Origin: Noviherbaspirillum sp. L7-7A | Lineage (GTDB): Bacteria; Pseudomonadota; Gammaproteobacteria; Burkholderiales; Burkholderiaceae_D | Length of the DNA stretch: 64,000 bases | Assembly: GCF_019052805.1 (NCBI RefSeq) | Contig: NZ_JAHQRJ010000002.1 | Location: 558,001-622,000 of the forward strand | Reading direction: 5' to 3' | Shown here: in pieces, positions 19,458-31,824 of the stretch | Layout of the letters: each line of letters begins with the position of its first letter | Position numbering within the stretch: the first letter of the stretch is position 1 | Translations under genes and position numbers: made by a program | The notes under the pieces: generated by a model | The model's input: the letters and a program-made list of their open reading frames with translations, nothing else | Told to the model about the DNA's origin: nothing | The model's database searches: none

Positions 19458-20051
19458 TTTGCATCCTTTGATGGATCAAGAATTGTTCCGAATGGCAGAT
19501 TGAAAAGAGAACTTCAGGAATCAAGCAGTCAGTTGAATACTCTTCGACATTCTGCCAAGCCAGTCTTCAGAATACGACCATTCTCGTCTAAAGACGTTCA
19601 GCGAGAAAATTGATCCTTTTTCTATAACAATTTTCGTTCGTTTAAACACCTGGATTTCAAGGCCTTAAATCAAGAACGGAAATCGCGGCAGTGCCTGCAC
19701 GTTGCATGGCGGTCTGATGCAAAGGAAATCCGATACACCCGGTCGTAAGTGCCTTGCTTGCTCCATAAGCGCCAGCGCATCGTTCCATTGAAATGAGAGT
19801 AATCCCAGCTTTCAAGACCATTGGCTTTTAAAAGCGTTACTGACAACGGCTCAGCAACCAATGATTTATTAGCAACTTTTTAAAGAGTTAGTGATCGAAG
19901 TGTAAAAAGTCTTTTTGACTGACTTTCAATTCGACTTTAAAGGTGATTAATATCAAACCTGCCGTTTTCACAGTTGAAATAATCAGTTAATTAATATACG
20001 CTTCGGTCGCCATCAATATACGGCAGTGCTTAACCAATTACAGGGATCTAT
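19458..20051. other. AT-rich intergenic region upstream of the H-NS gene
   Basis: About 590 bases, much lower GC than its surroundings. A 63-codon open frame on the minus strand (19670-19861) begins with TTG and has no ribosome site; I do not accept it. The AT-rich stretch before the H-NS gene would suit H-NS autoregulation, as known for hns genes. Confidence 0.45.
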
Positions 20052-20330
20052 ATGGCCACTTATAAAGAAATACAAGCGAAGATCGAAGACCTGCAAAAAC
20101 AGGCAGCTGCACAGCGTGAAAGCGAATTGGGCGCAGCGATTCAGCGCATCAAGGAAATGATGTCGGAATATGGCATTACGGTAGCGGATCTCCAGTCTTC
20201 GAAAAAGAGCGGTTCGAAAAAGTCCAGCGTTGTTCAATTCCGCAATAGCGAAACTGGCGACACCTGGAGCGGACGCGGCAGAATGCCGAACTGGCTGTCC
20301 GGCAAAGACAAGGAACAGTTCCGCGTCTGA
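20052..20330 (+). CDS. H-NS-type nucleoid-associated protein
   Basis: 92 residues: an N-terminal coiled-coil dimerisation region (TYKEIQAKIEDLQKQAAAQRE) and a C-terminal DNA-binding domain with TWSGRGRMPNWL, the AT-hook-like loop of the beta-proteobacterial BpH3/H-NS group. Binds the minor groove of AT-rich DNA and silences acquired genes. The linker holds a basic Lys/Ser stretch. ATG 20052 is preceded by AGGGATC. Confidence 0.92.
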   Translation: MATYKEIQAKIEDLQKQAAAQRESELGAAIQRIKEMMSEYGITVADLQSSKKSGSKKSSVVQFRNSETGDTWSGRGRMPNWLSGKDKEQFRV

Positions 20331-20581
20331 CGCAAGACTGGGCCCGGCTTGACGTCGCGGCCTGCCAGCACAAATGCACCGCCCTGCGATTCGGCCAGGG
20401 CTCATTTGTGCCGGCTAACCCGTGCCATCTGGAATAGCAGGTGGACGTTGAACCGGAAGCAGACCTGCTTTCCTGCCTCCACGCTTTTTCCCGAAATCAA
20501 TTCAGCAAAGCAATTAATAGCGCAGTCAGGTACGCCCGCGCATAGGTCGTTATACTTGAGGCATTCATTTTGGGGAAACGC

Positions 20582-22753
20582 ATGAAGAAGCAACTGCTCA
20601 TTACACTGCTGGCCGGTCTCACCGTGGCGGCACAAGCCGCGCCATTGGCGCCGGCACAGCAACAGGCGCAGGCGGCCAATCTTTCCGCGCAGATTCTCAC
20701 CCGCCATCACTACCGGGCAGTACCGCTGGATGATGCGATGTCCCAGAAGATCTTCGATCGCTACCTGAAGATGCTGGATCCGGAGCATCTGTTCTTCCTG
20801 CAGACCGACCTGGCGCAGTTTGCCTCGTTGCGCTCACGGCTGGACGATGCGATCTTTCAGGAAGACCTGAAGGTACCATTTGATATCTTCAATCTCTACC
20901 AGCAACGCGTGAGCGAGCGGCTTGGCTACGCCCGTGAACTGCTGAAGCAGGATTTCGATTTCTCCCAGAACGAGGTCTACCAGTACCAGCGCGACAAGGA
21001 ACCATGGCCCGCGAGCCAGGAAGAAATGCGCGACCTGTGGCGCAAGCGGGTCAAAGGTGACTGGCTGCGCCTGAAACTGGCCGGCAAAGATGACAAGTTC
21101 ATCCGTTCCACGCTCGATAAGCGCTATGCAAGCAATATCGCGCGCGTGGAAAAATACAAGGCCGAAGACGTGTTTCAGGTCTTCATGGATTCGTATGCCA
21201 CCTCCATCGAGCCGCATACCGACTATATGAGCCCGACGGCATCGGCCGACTTTGACATCGCCATGAGCCTGTCGCTGGTCGGCATTGGCGCGGTGCTGCA
21301 GGAGCGGGAGGAATACACCACCATCCGCGACCTTGTCCCTGGCGGCCCGGCAGCGCTGTCGAGCAAGCTCAAGGTGGGCGACCGCATCGTAGCCGTTGGG
21401 CAAGGCGCCGATGGCGCAATGACAGACATCGTTGGCTGGCGCGTCAACGACGTGGTTGGCCTGATCCGCGGCGCCAAGGACACCACCGTACGGCTCGATG
21501 TGCTGCCAGCGGACGCCGGCCCCGATGCCAAGACCCGTCGCATTGCCCTGACACGCAACAAGATCAGCCTGGAGCGCCAGGCCGCGAAGAAGTCGGTGAT
21601 CCAGGTCAAGGAAGGAACGGCCACGCGCCAAGTCGGCGTGATCACCCTGCCGATGTTTTACCAGGACATCGAAGCCCGCCGACGTGGCGACAAGGAATTC
21701 AAGAGCGCTGCGCGCGACGTTGCCCGCCTGCTCGACGAACTGAAGAAGGACAAGATAGACAGCGTGCTGATCGACCTGCGCAACAATGGCGGCGGCTCGC
21801 TCGATGAAGCCATCGAGCTGACCAGCATCTTCACCGGCGTCGGCCCTGTGCTGCAGGAGCGCAATTCGCGCGGCGACATCAAGGTCGACAGCGCCAAGGC
21901 GCCGCGCGCGGTCTGGAACGGCACCATGGGCGTGCTGATCAACCGTGGCTCGGCGTCGGCCTCGGAGATCTTCGCCGCTGCGATCCAGGACTACGGACGC
22001 GGCGTGGTAATCGGGGAACCCAGCTTCGGCAAGGGCACGGTGCAGACCGTGATCAATCTCGACCAGATGGCGCGCAATGAAAAGCCGCAGTTCGGCGAAC
22101 TGAAAATGACGATCGCCCAGTTCTTCCGTATCAATGGCGGCACTACTCAGCTGCGCGGCGTGGTGCCGGACATCAAGTTCCCCACCGTCTCCGACACTGA
22201 GCAGTTCGGCGAGTCCAGCTACGACAACGCACTACCGTGGACCCAGATCAAGCCGGCTGGCTACACACCTTTGGGCGACCTGTCGCGGCTGCTGCCGGTG
22301 CTGGAAAGCCGTCACGCCAACCGGATTGCCAAGGACAAGGACTTCCAGTACCTGCTGGAAGACCTGCGCGAAGTGCAGGAGCAGCGCGGCAAGCGCCAGC
22401 TTTCCCTGAATGAAGCGGAGCGCCGCCGCGAACGTGAAGTGCGCGAGGCGCGCCTGAAGCAGCGCGAGGAGGGCAAGGACGCCGAAGCCGCGTCCAAGGG
22501 CGGCAAGACCGCCCGCCAGGCCGCTGCCAGAAAGATCGTCCCGCAGGATGCGGGTCTGCAGGCTGGCGAACGCAGCCTCAGCGAAGAACTGGCGGACGAA
22601 AAGGCGCAGAAGGAAGCCAAGGACGTGTGGCTCGATGAAGCTGCCCGGATCGTCGGCGACACCGCCGCGCTGCTAAAGGCGGAACCAAAACTGGCTGCGC
22701 GCAACAGCCCTTCAGGCAGCTCTCCTGGCATTGCGGAAACGGGCAAGCGTTAA
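20582..22753 (+). CDS. Carboxy-terminal processing protease (Prc/Tsp type)
   Basis: 723 residues from ATG 20582 (GGGGA seven bases upstream; an upstream TTG at 20570 is less likely). Signal peptide, then an N-terminal TSP domain, a PDZ domain (GIGAVLQEREEYTTIRDLVPGGPA...GDRIVAVG) and an S41 peptidase domain with NRGSASASEIFAAAI (catalytic Ser) and GKGTVQT (catalytic Lys). The C-terminus has a long charged helical DUF3340 region. It cleaves periplasmic proteins from their C-terminus, including peptidoglycan hydrolases and lipoproteins in model species. Length fits Prc rather than short CtpA. Confidence 0.92.
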   Translation: MKKQLLITLLAGLTVAAQAAPLAPAQQQAQAANLSAQILTRHHYRAVPLDDAMSQKIFDRYLKMLDPEHLFFLQTDLAQFASLRSRLDDAIFQEDLKVPFDIFNLYQQRVSERLGYARELLKQDFDFSQNEVYQYQRDKEPWPASQEEMRDLWRKRVKGDWLRLKLAGKDDKFIRSTLDKRYASNIARVEKYKAEDVFQVFMDSYATSIEPHTDYMSPTASADFDIAMSLSLVGIGAVLQEREEYTTIRDLVPGGPAALSSKLKVGDRIVAVGQGADGAMTDIVGWRVNDVVGLIRGAKDTTVRLDVLPADAGPDAKTRRIALTRNKISLERQAAKKSVIQVKEGTATRQVGVITLPMFYQDIEARRRGDKEFKSAARDVARLLDELKKDKIDSVLIDLRNNGGGSLDEAIELTSIFTGVGPVLQERNSRGDIKVDSAKAPRAVWNGTMGVLINRGSASASEIFAAAIQDYGRGVVIGEPSFGKGTVQTVINLDQMARNEKPQFGELKMTIAQFFRINGGTTQLRGVVPDIKFPTVSDTEQFGESSYDNALPWTQIKPAGYTPLGDLSRLLPVLESRHANRIAKDKDFQYLLEDLREVQEQRGKRQLSLNEAERRREREVREARLKQREEGKDAEAASKGGKTARQAAARKIVPQDAGLQAGERSLSEELADEKAQKEAKDVWLDEAARIVGDTAALLKAEPKLAARNSPSGSSPGIAETGKR

Positions 22754-22773
22754 ACCTGCAACGCCATTTTCGC

Positions 22774-23787
22774 TTAGTCATCCAGGCCGATACGGCCAAG
22801 CACGGCAGTGCCGGGTACCTGGACATACTCCAGCACGGTATCGGCTACTGCCTGCGCCGTACCGTGCTGCTGGCGGAAAACGGTCTGCCCAAGCAGTTCC
22901 GACAAGTTCAGGGAAACACCGGCGTACAGGCTGCGTGTGCCGACCTCTACCAGACGGCCGCCAACGTCGGAATAGCCGCGCGCCCGATAGCCTACCGCCA
23001 CTTCGACATAGCGCAGAACCGGGTGATGACGCAGCGCCTCCACGCCGCTTGCCTTGGCAACCAGCAGATAGGTCTGACCTGAATAATCGCCAAAGGGCTC
23101 GAACCGACGGCCATTCTCCCTAGAGGGCTGGTACAGAATCCGTAGGTCGATGAGCTTGTCCAGCCCGGGCCGTGACTCCATCAGCACGCCGGCGGCCACG
23201 CCTGCTGCATTGATCAACGCATCCTCCTTGCTGAAGTGCCATTTCTTCGCATAGCCATCCAGCACCTCGACCCCCGTGAAAATGCCCAGTGTCAGCCATG
23301 CCGCCATATCGAGCGACGTGGCGGGATCATTCCCAACCCAGTTAAATGCCTTGGTCATCAGCCGCGTGCCAGCATAGTTCATGAAGAAATGGCCCAGCTT
23401 GTCGGCACCTCCGGCATAGGTTTGCCGGCCGAACCAGTGCTCGTTTCGGGAATTGAAGTGGCTGCTGAAGCCATTGCCCCACCATTTCTTCCATCCATAC
23501 AAGCCAACTGACAGGCTGCTTGCAACGATTAATGCGAGATTGCGTCGTCGCAGTTGCTCGCTGTCAATTTCCGGAGGCCCGCTCCGGCTTCCGGTGCCGT
23601 CCACCGCCACACAGGCAGCCGTGCGGCGCGCGCAGTCTTGCTGTAGGTTGCTCGGCCGCCAGCGTAGGTCCGGCTCGAGCGACACAGGCTCCTGGGCATG
23701 GGCAGAACATGCCGCCAGCCAGACAAGCGCAACAGCAAGGGACAGGCGAAAGCAGGAAAGCGCCCCGGGTGAAGCAGAATGATGCAT
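22774..23787 (-). CDS. DUF2279-type exported protein (predicted periplasmic lipoprotein)
   Basis: 337 residues from ATG 23787; the frame is open to 23829, adding 14 residues. The N-terminus is a signal peptide with a lipobox-like WLAAC. The central part (GGADKLGHFFMNYAGTRLMTKAFNW, TGVEVLDGYAKKWHFSKEDALINAAGVAAGVL) matches the YfiM/DUF2279 pattern: an invariant DKLxHF and a Gly/Ala-rich helix. The C-terminal third predicts beta strands. Function unknown; convergent with the protease gene with 20 bp between stops. Confidence 0.7.
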   Translation of the reverse strand: MHHSASPGALSCFRLSLAVALVWLAACSAHAQEPVSLEPDLRWRPSNLQQDCARRTAACVAVDGTGSRSGPPEIDSEQLRRRNLALIVASSLSVGLYGWKKWWGNGFSSHFNSRNEHWFGRQTYAGGADKLGHFFMNYAGTRLMTKAFNWVGNDPATSLDMAAWLTLGIFTGVEVLDGYAKKWHFSKEDALINAAGVAAGVLMESRPGLDKLIDLRILYQPSRENGRRFEPFGDYSGQTYLLVAKASGVEALRHHPVLRYVEVAVGYRARGYSDVGGRLVEVGTRSLYAGVSLNLSELLGQTVFRQQHGTAQAVADTVLEYVQVPGTAVLGRIGLDD

Positions 23788-24064
23788 TGGTAAGCGCTCT
23801 GGGAACGCCGTAAATACGAAAGCCATCAATCTCTTGCCGCCTTCAAAATAAATTCGTCAAATGCAATGTATCGCGTGGCAGCCGTTATTCCTTGATACCC
23901 ATTAAGGGAAGCCACCAATCACTTATCACCGTGTGGCTTTGCCGCATGCTGCGAATATGCATCGGCGAACAAAAAATTTCTGCTGCCGTTATGGCTAGAT
24001 CTGCCAAAGAAGCGCATGATAGGACGTCCGTGGAAAAGTAAAATCCTGAAGTCGAAACAGTGAA

Positions 24065-24823
24065 ATGAAGAACGGTTCCGGAAGTGAAAAGCAGGATATG
24101 AGCGCGTCTCCGAATTCCCTTGAAAGTCTGCTGCTGCAGAGTTGCATCCAGCCGGCGGCCACACAGTCGGCAATAGATGATCCCGGTGGCTTGCAAGGCC
24201 AGATCAATCTTGTTCTTAAGTTCATGCAGGCCTGCATTGCCCAGGCCCGGCTCGACAACGGCTTGCATGCGCTGGAAGTACAACAAGTCCTCACCCATTT
24301 CCAGGCAGTTCAGCCATTGCTGCAACGAGTGCCTGCCATGCTGGACCTGCTGCTCAAGGCCGGCATCGAGATCAATGGCAATCCCTTCCTTGACGAAGAC
24401 ACGACATTGCACGCGCTGCGCCAGTTTCTCCGTTCAAGCAGCATCAAGCCCGTGCTATCGCAGGTCGTCTACGACCTGGAGCCGGATCAGGTGGAAATTG
24501 TCGAGGACTTGCTGGATATCGATCCGGAACATGACCTCGGCGAAGACGCAATTAATGGCGGCTTCTTCCCCGCGGCCGAAATCCACAAGACCGGCTCTTT
24601 CCCGCTATCTGAACTGGTAGGCCCGCGCGGCCAGGCAGACGGTTGCAGGGAATGGGACTGGGTATGCACCAACAGCGGCCTGACGCGGCACACCGCAGGG
24701 GATAGGCGTATTGCAGGGTTCGTGCTCGACCTCAATCGCGCCCTGCCCGAGATCCCGGCCAGGCTGCGCCCGATGCTGGCCGAAGCCAGGCGCAAGGGTC
24801 TGGGTTACCTGATCTTTTATTAA
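24065..24823 (+). CDS. Hypothetical protein, 252 residues
   Basis: No family recognised. The N-half is helical and Leu/Gln-rich (GGLQGQINLVLKFMQACIAQ, QVLTHFQAVQPLLQR), followed by an acidic segment (PDQVEIVEDLLDIDPEHDLGED) and a C-terminal part ending in KGLGYLIFY. No signal peptide or membrane segment. The acidic run and codon use suggest a soluble, genuinely expressed protein. Its start is the first ATG of the frame; an alternative is 33 bases downstream. Confidence 0.6.
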   Translation: MKNGSGSEKQDMSASPNSLESLLLQSCIQPAATQSAIDDPGGLQGQINLVLKFMQACIAQARLDNGLHALEVQQVLTHFQAVQPLLQRVPAMLDLLLKAGIEINGNPFLDEDTTLHALRQFLRSSSIKPVLSQVVYDLEPDQVEIVEDLLDIDPEHDLGEDAINGGFFPAAEIHKTGSFPLSELVGPRGQADGCREWDWVCTNSGLTRHTAGDRRIAGFVLDLNRALPEIPARLRPMLAEARRKGLGYLIFY

Positions 24824-25021
24824 GGGCCCCGAGATTCCTGGCCGCCTGTTTCCGTGGCGACTGGACGCTGGAAAAAGCATGCATCTGGTCAACGCAGATT
24901 GTTCAAAACAATATCAAGGCCTTTGAAACGCAACTAGTCACCGCGCCCTCTCTCTCATAGCCACAGCCAGCCGGGGCTCGGGCAATTTGCCCGGCTGCCA
25001 ACCTGGACAAGGAGAGTTGAG

Positions 25022-25780
25022 ATGGCAAGAATCCAGCAATCGGTTGATATCAGCGTGCCGGCGCGCGTCGCCTATAACCAGCTGACCCAGTTCGAGGACT
25101 ATCCCCGCTTCATGCAGGAGGTCGAATCAGCGCAGCAAGTCGACGACACCCATGTGCGCTGGACCACCCGTGTAGGCCAGCAAAAGCGTGATTGGAATTC
25201 CGAAATCATCGAGCAGCAGCCTGACCAGTGCATCGCATGGCGCAACCTGGACGGACCGATCAACACCGGCCGGGTCGATGTCGAAGCACTGGGCGAGAAC
25301 GGCGCCCGCGTAACCTTCACCTTGGAAGCCGATGGCGCACATTCCGGCACCGAAGGTGATCATGCGATGGCGAAACAGGTGCAGGAAGACCTGCAGCGCC
25401 TGAAACAGATGATGGAAGGCCAGGGCCATGAAACCGGCGCCTGGCGCGGCGAAGTGCATGGCGGCCAAGTCACCGGCGGCGAAAGCGGCGCTGCGGCAGG
25501 CCCAGCCGGGTCAGGCAGTTTGTCGGAAAATGCATTGTCGAAAGAGATGGACCGGAATAATGCCGATGGCCGTTTCAATGTCGCGGAAGAGGTCAACCTC
25601 GATCAGCAGTCCGATGCTGTCCGCCATGCAGGCAACCTGCCGCATCAAAGCACGGAAGGCTATGGCGACATGGGCACGAACGAGGCAATGAAGAATGCGT
25701 TGCAGGGAGAGGGAACACCTGCCGCCGACAAGGAGAAGCTGGACGATTCGATCAAACGCGCAGTGCCGCCCTCCAATTGA
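25022..25780 (+). CDS. SRPBCC-family protein (polyketide-cyclase/COQ10-like) with disordered tail
   Basis: 252 residues. Residues 1-135 form a START/SRPBCC fold: IQQSVDISVPARVAYNQLTQFEDYPRFMQEVE, then alternating strands (HVRWTTRVG, WNSEIIEQ, RVTFTLEAD) and a long last helix (KQVQEDLQRLKQMM). Such domains bind hydrophobic ligands in a cavity. The last 115 residues are Gly/Asn/Glu-rich and predicted disordered, an unusual addition for this family and reminiscent of stress-related proteins. GGAGAG precedes ATG 25022. Confidence 0.8.
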   Translation: MARIQQSVDISVPARVAYNQLTQFEDYPRFMQEVESAQQVDDTHVRWTTRVGQQKRDWNSEIIEQQPDQCIAWRNLDGPINTGRVDVEALGENGARVTFTLEADGAHSGTEGDHAMAKQVQEDLQRLKQMMEGQGHETGAWRGEVHGGQVTGGESGAAAGPAGSGSLSENALSKEMDRNNADGRFNVAEEVNLDQQSDAVRHAGNLPHQSTEGYGDMGTNEAMKNALQGEGTPAADKEKLDDSIKRAVPPSN

Positions 25781-25867
25781 TCAGAAACCAGGCACTGCTT
25801 GGAATAGCGCCGCGCCAACAGGACAGCGGCGCTTGACGGTCAGGGCATTTGATGCGGGCCTTACAAT

Positions 25868-26137
25868 TTAGGCCCGCACCAGTGCAGGCGTGGCAGCAAA
25901 GCGGCCGGCGTCATTGGCGGCAATATGTGCGCAAGACTGTGTGGTGCTGCCCAGGTTTTTTTCACGGCCCAGCCTGGCTAGCAATGCCTGCATTGCCACC
26001 GCCATACGCTGATTTGGGGTCAGTTGCGGTTGCTTAAGGCTTGCATGGCGCAGCGCGCTGCTCCATAGCGTTTCAACATCCTCGTCTGTCAAGCCGGCTT
26101 TACGGGCCAGCCATGGTAATACTTTTGGCGTTTTCAT
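25868..26137 (-). CDS. Small hypothetical protein
   Basis: 89 residues: MKTPKVLPWLARKAGLTDEDVETLW followed by a helical middle (NQRMAVAMQALLARLGREK) and a polar end. Composition and AGGT upstream of the ATG look real. No family with known role is recognised; the stop-side end abuts a pyrimidine-rich gap. Confidence 0.6.
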   Translation of the reverse strand: MKTPKVLPWLARKAGLTDEDVETLWSSALRHASLKQPQLTPNQRMAVAMQALLARLGREKNLGSTTQSCAHIAANDAGRFAATPALVRA

Positions 26138-26508
26138 TTTTTACCTGCTATTACTGTTTCCGGCGAGACACGTCTATGGCACAACGACGGCACTTGCTTC
26201 AGTCGCGCTACCATCGCGCCCACCCTTTCCTTTGTCTTTGACGAACTGGACCAGACTGGCTCCGCGTTTCATCTTCTACCGGGAATATAGGGGTGCCGGC
26301 TGCAATGACGCCATTTTCATTGTGGATACCGGCTATCCATCACGTGAATGGATGAGGTGGTTATCCGCAATTCCAGACAGGGCGATTTCGCGGTCTTACC
26401 GTCAGCAGCACTGAAACACGAGCATCAACCAAGGCTTTGTTAACGCAGCTTGAGTGCATTGTCGCTTTACCACATAGTGCATGCCCGCCGGTGGGTTCAC
26501 CGAGGATC
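26138..26508. other. Intergenic region, no supported gene
   Basis: About 370 bases with no convincing coding sequence on either strand. Arms CCGCCGGT (26485) and ACCGGCGG (26511) could form a loose hairpin over the stop codon of the next minus-strand gene. Confidence 0.4.
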
Positions 26509-26724
26509 CTACCGGCGGTATTCATCCAATCGTTGCAGGTCATTTCGACGCACCGGCGCTGGCGGCTCTTTCGCTGGAGCCGGCGGCGGAAGGTCCGGTT
26601 CGCTGACAGGTGGATGATCCGAACGATTCGGGCGTGGCCCGGGTATAGGAATACCTTCTGGAATAAACGGCTCGTCCGGTGCTTTATGCAGTATCGTGGT
26701 TGCTCTCTCGGCTTGCAATCTCAT
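26509..26724 (-). CDS. Small proline-rich hypothetical protein
   Basis: 71 residues starting MRLQAERATTILHK, then a Pro-rich middle (PFIPEGIPIPGPRP, DLPPPAPAKEPPAP) and a charged end. AGGAG lies five bases ahead of the ATG, a strong reason to accept it. It begins 24 bases after the stop of the upstream small membrane-protein gene, so the two are probably one operon. Function unknown. Confidence 0.55.
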   Translation of the reverse strand: MRLQAERATTILHKAPDEPFIPEGIPIPGPRPNRSDHPPVSEPDLPPPAPAKEPPAPVRRNDLQRLDEYRR

Positions 26725-26748
26725 GCTCGCTCCTGCTGGCTAAGGTTG

Positions 26749-26904
26749 TCACTTCGCGAAGTAAAGCGGTAAGAATAAAAGCGCAGCCAGACCCAGCGCA
26801 GCCAGAAAGGTCATGATCGTTACGACAAAGCGGGCGATCCTGTCTGCCTTTTCCGGCTGCCCGGCTTTTACGGAAACCGGCGGTTTTATCGGTGTACGGT
26901 CCAT
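26749..26904 (-). CDS. 51-residue single-pass membrane protein
   Basis: A short frame, ATG 26904 to TGA 26749. The N-terminal 26 residues are basic/polar (MDRTPIKPPVSVKAGQPEKA); residues 27-49 form one membrane helix (VTIMTFLAALGLAALLFLPLY), ending in FAK. The sequence has the topology of a bitopic small protein with a cytoplasmic basic N-terminus. AGGAA sits almost directly on the ATG, a weak ribosome site. It is first in a likely two-gene operon with the proline-rich protein. No family recognised. Confidence 0.5.
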   Translation of the reverse strand: MDRTPIKPPVSVKAGQPEKADRIARFVVTIMTFLAALGLAALLFLPLYFAK

Positions 26905-27360
26905 TTCCTACAAAAGGCATCCAGACAGCGGTTCTGCGCAGGTCACAGCAAACAGGGTGCCGCAAATTCGGTGCCGGATCGTGCCACGCGTGCTTGGACT
27001 GCGACAGATCCGGTATTGTTCGCCTTTATGAGTCTTGTACTGGCGGGAAACCGGATTCTGGCCCTATCGCAAAGGGATTTCAAGCGGTTGTGGCTTATGG
27101 TTACCTTGCTGCTAGATTGCTGATCCACGCTTCTCAGATGGTTCTTGTCTCTCGGGCCCGGAAGTCCGACCAGAATGAAATGCATCAGCACCAGATTTTT
27201 CCCGGCTGCCGCCGACACAATGAGGCCGATATTCTCCGGGCATGTATGGGCTATGGCTACCTGTTCAGGTGCGAAAACTCTTTCTTATTTCCACCTATGT
27301 TGTCCTCGGCCAAGTTCGTTGTGCCGACCAGTATTGCCCTCGCTTGGTAACGTAACTCGG
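26905..27360. other. Gene-poor region between small operon and rRNA operon (first part)
   Basis: Several short open frames exist on both strands, but none has a ribosome site or protein-like composition. No repeats, tRNA or terminator recognised. Confidence 0.4.
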
Positions 27361-27848
27361 AAAGCACCTCAACAGCATGTCATCGGGGAGAACAAGACCG
27401 GCGCAACCGGAGACCTTGCATCGAAAGCGGTGGCAAAAGCGCTGGGGGACCGGTCGACTTGGCTAGTAACGCCTTCCCCTGTACTGATGCTCGTACCGTA
27501 TGCAGTGTTCAGGACACACTATGATCTGTTGTGCGACATGGTGCAGGTCGCGCGACTGGCTTTATTTAACTATGGATTCGCCATCGACACCGGCAGCAAC
27601 TTCATGACGCTCATACAGGACATCGGGCCGCTAAAGGTAAACGAGGAATTGGGCGGCTCCGGAACGCCGGAGTGCATCTGACGCCGCATTTCATCGCTAT
27701 GATTCTGGCGCACAATAATGGCAGCCTGAAGGGCTCGAATGCAAAAACCTTGCGGATGCATCTGATGGATGCCCTAGGACTGCCGGGTGCATTGAAACGG
27801 GTGCTTGCTCTTAGAGAGGTCTTGAATGGTGGTCCCATTATCAACTAA
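27361..27848 (+). pseudogene. Possible decayed coding region with one frameshift
   Basis: One frame reads plausible protein up to TGA 27679 (LVPYAVFRTHYDLLC, LALFNYGFAIDTG), and the next frame continues with protein-like sequence to TAA 27846 (MILAHNNGSLKGSNAKTL, LPGALKRVLALREVLNGG). The two halves could be one gene split by a single-base change near 27640-27680. No family recognised, and no clear start; a chance arrangement is possible. Confidence 0.28.
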
Positions 27849-28185
27849 AAGCCTGCCCGGATCGCATCTTGCCAGCTGCCTTGCCTAAGTGCCTGCGTGC
27901 GGTTACCTACAGACGCATAAGCACACCCGATTCGGGAATCGCAAAGAGTCAGACGCCCTTTCGAAATCGGAGCTGGCATAGTCGAGTCAGCGGAATCTGC
28001 TGTTGAGCGACGACCACTAGCGGTTGTAAGGATGTTGCAAGCAGAGACGTTAGATGGCCACCAATACCGTGTCGATGGCTTTTGCCTGAAACGGGTAAGA
28101 TGGACCTCGCACTCGACGGCATGTACGAAAGGAAGGGAGTAATCAGCCTGTCATTTGAACGGCTATAAATACCCTCGCCCCAAAG
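27849..28185. other. Spacer downstream of the rRNA operon
   Basis: About 340 bases without a supported gene or repeat, lying between the possible pseudogene and the terminator of the rRNA operon. Confidence 0.4.
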
Positions 28186-28222
28186 CAAAAACCCCCGATG
28201 CCTGCTGGCGCCGGGGGTTTTC
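28186..28222 (-). terminator. Terminator of the rRNA operon
   Basis: On the minus strand, AAAACCCCCG and CGGGGGTTTTT flank a 14-base loop just after the 5S gene, followed by a T-run. Confidence 0.88.
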
Positions 28223-28230
28223 TAATAACA

Positions 28231-28345
28231 GCCTGACGATGACCTACTTTCACACTGGTTGCAGCACTATCATCGGCGCAAAGTCGTTTCACGGTCCTGT
28301 TCGGGATGGGAAGGGGTGGTACCAACTCGCTATGGTCATCAGGCA
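28231..28345 (-). rRNA. rrf: 5S ribosomal RNA
   Basis: About 115 nt. The minus strand reads TGCCTGATGACCATAGCGAG at the 5' end, contains CCATCCCGAACAGG, and ends GAAAGTAGGTCATCGTCAGG; the two ends pair to form helix I. Last gene of the operon. Confidence 0.93.
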
Positions 28346-28539
28346 TGACTTGTCGGTTGTCTGTCGCGCTGCCGGCTCCTCGCCTGGCATGCGCCACATC
28401 CAACCCAAAGGGAAGAAGCAGCCGCATCGCTCCTGCACCACGCAGGCAAACGATGCAACGATCAATGTCTTGTCTTGCAGGTTGTGAGTATCGGAACGTC
28501 ACGCACCACACAGCGCCGCTATGCACCATCAAGGTTATA

Positions 28540-31423
<2,884 letters not shown>

Positions 31424-31596
31424 CTATAACGTTGACCTCTGGAGTCACCTCCAAAGACGTCACAGGCAAGCGCTGTGTTTCATTTGATGCATGTTTGTTT
31501 CGATACAATCACAACCCGGCAATGCTGCTTACAATGAACATGACTGCTCACTGTCTTCGCATTGCGAATTACATTGATCTTTACTACTTCTTCCAC

Positions 31597-31610
31597 TTTG
31601 TTAAAGAACG
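31597..31610 (-). promoter_or_regulatory. boxA antitermination element in the 16S-23S spacer
   Basis: Minus strand reads CGTTCTTTAACAAA, matching the NusB/NusE-binding boxA element found between tRNA-Ala and 23S in rRNA operons. Confidence 0.6.
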
Positions 31611-31703
31611 AATACAGCCTTGTTGATTGCAATGATCAAACCTAAGTCCCGCAACGCTGTTGCTGACTTACGTTTGTACCTTGCCACAGTGTGATCAGGA
31701 TAA

Positions 31704-31779
31704 TGGTGGAGGTTGACGGGATCGAACCGACGACCCCCTGCTTGCAAAGCAGGTGCTCTCCCAGCTGAGCTAAACCCCC
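31704..31779 (-). tRNA. tRNA-Ala (anticodon TGC)
   Basis: 76 nt including an encoded CCA. Acceptor GGGGGTT pairs with GACCTCC-type 3' arm, D-arm AGCTCAGCTGGGAGAGC, anticodon loop CTTTGCAAG, T-arm GGTTCGATCC. Lies between tRNA-Ile and 23S as usual in this class. Confidence 0.96.
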
Positions 31780-31824
31780 AGGGACTTGCCAACTTCTCGC
31801 TATGACTTCAGCGCTGCTGCCAAC

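Noticed and set aside
19670-19861. 63-codon minus-strand frame before the H-NS gene
   Set aside because: TTG start, no ribosome site, AT-rich intergenic surroundings.
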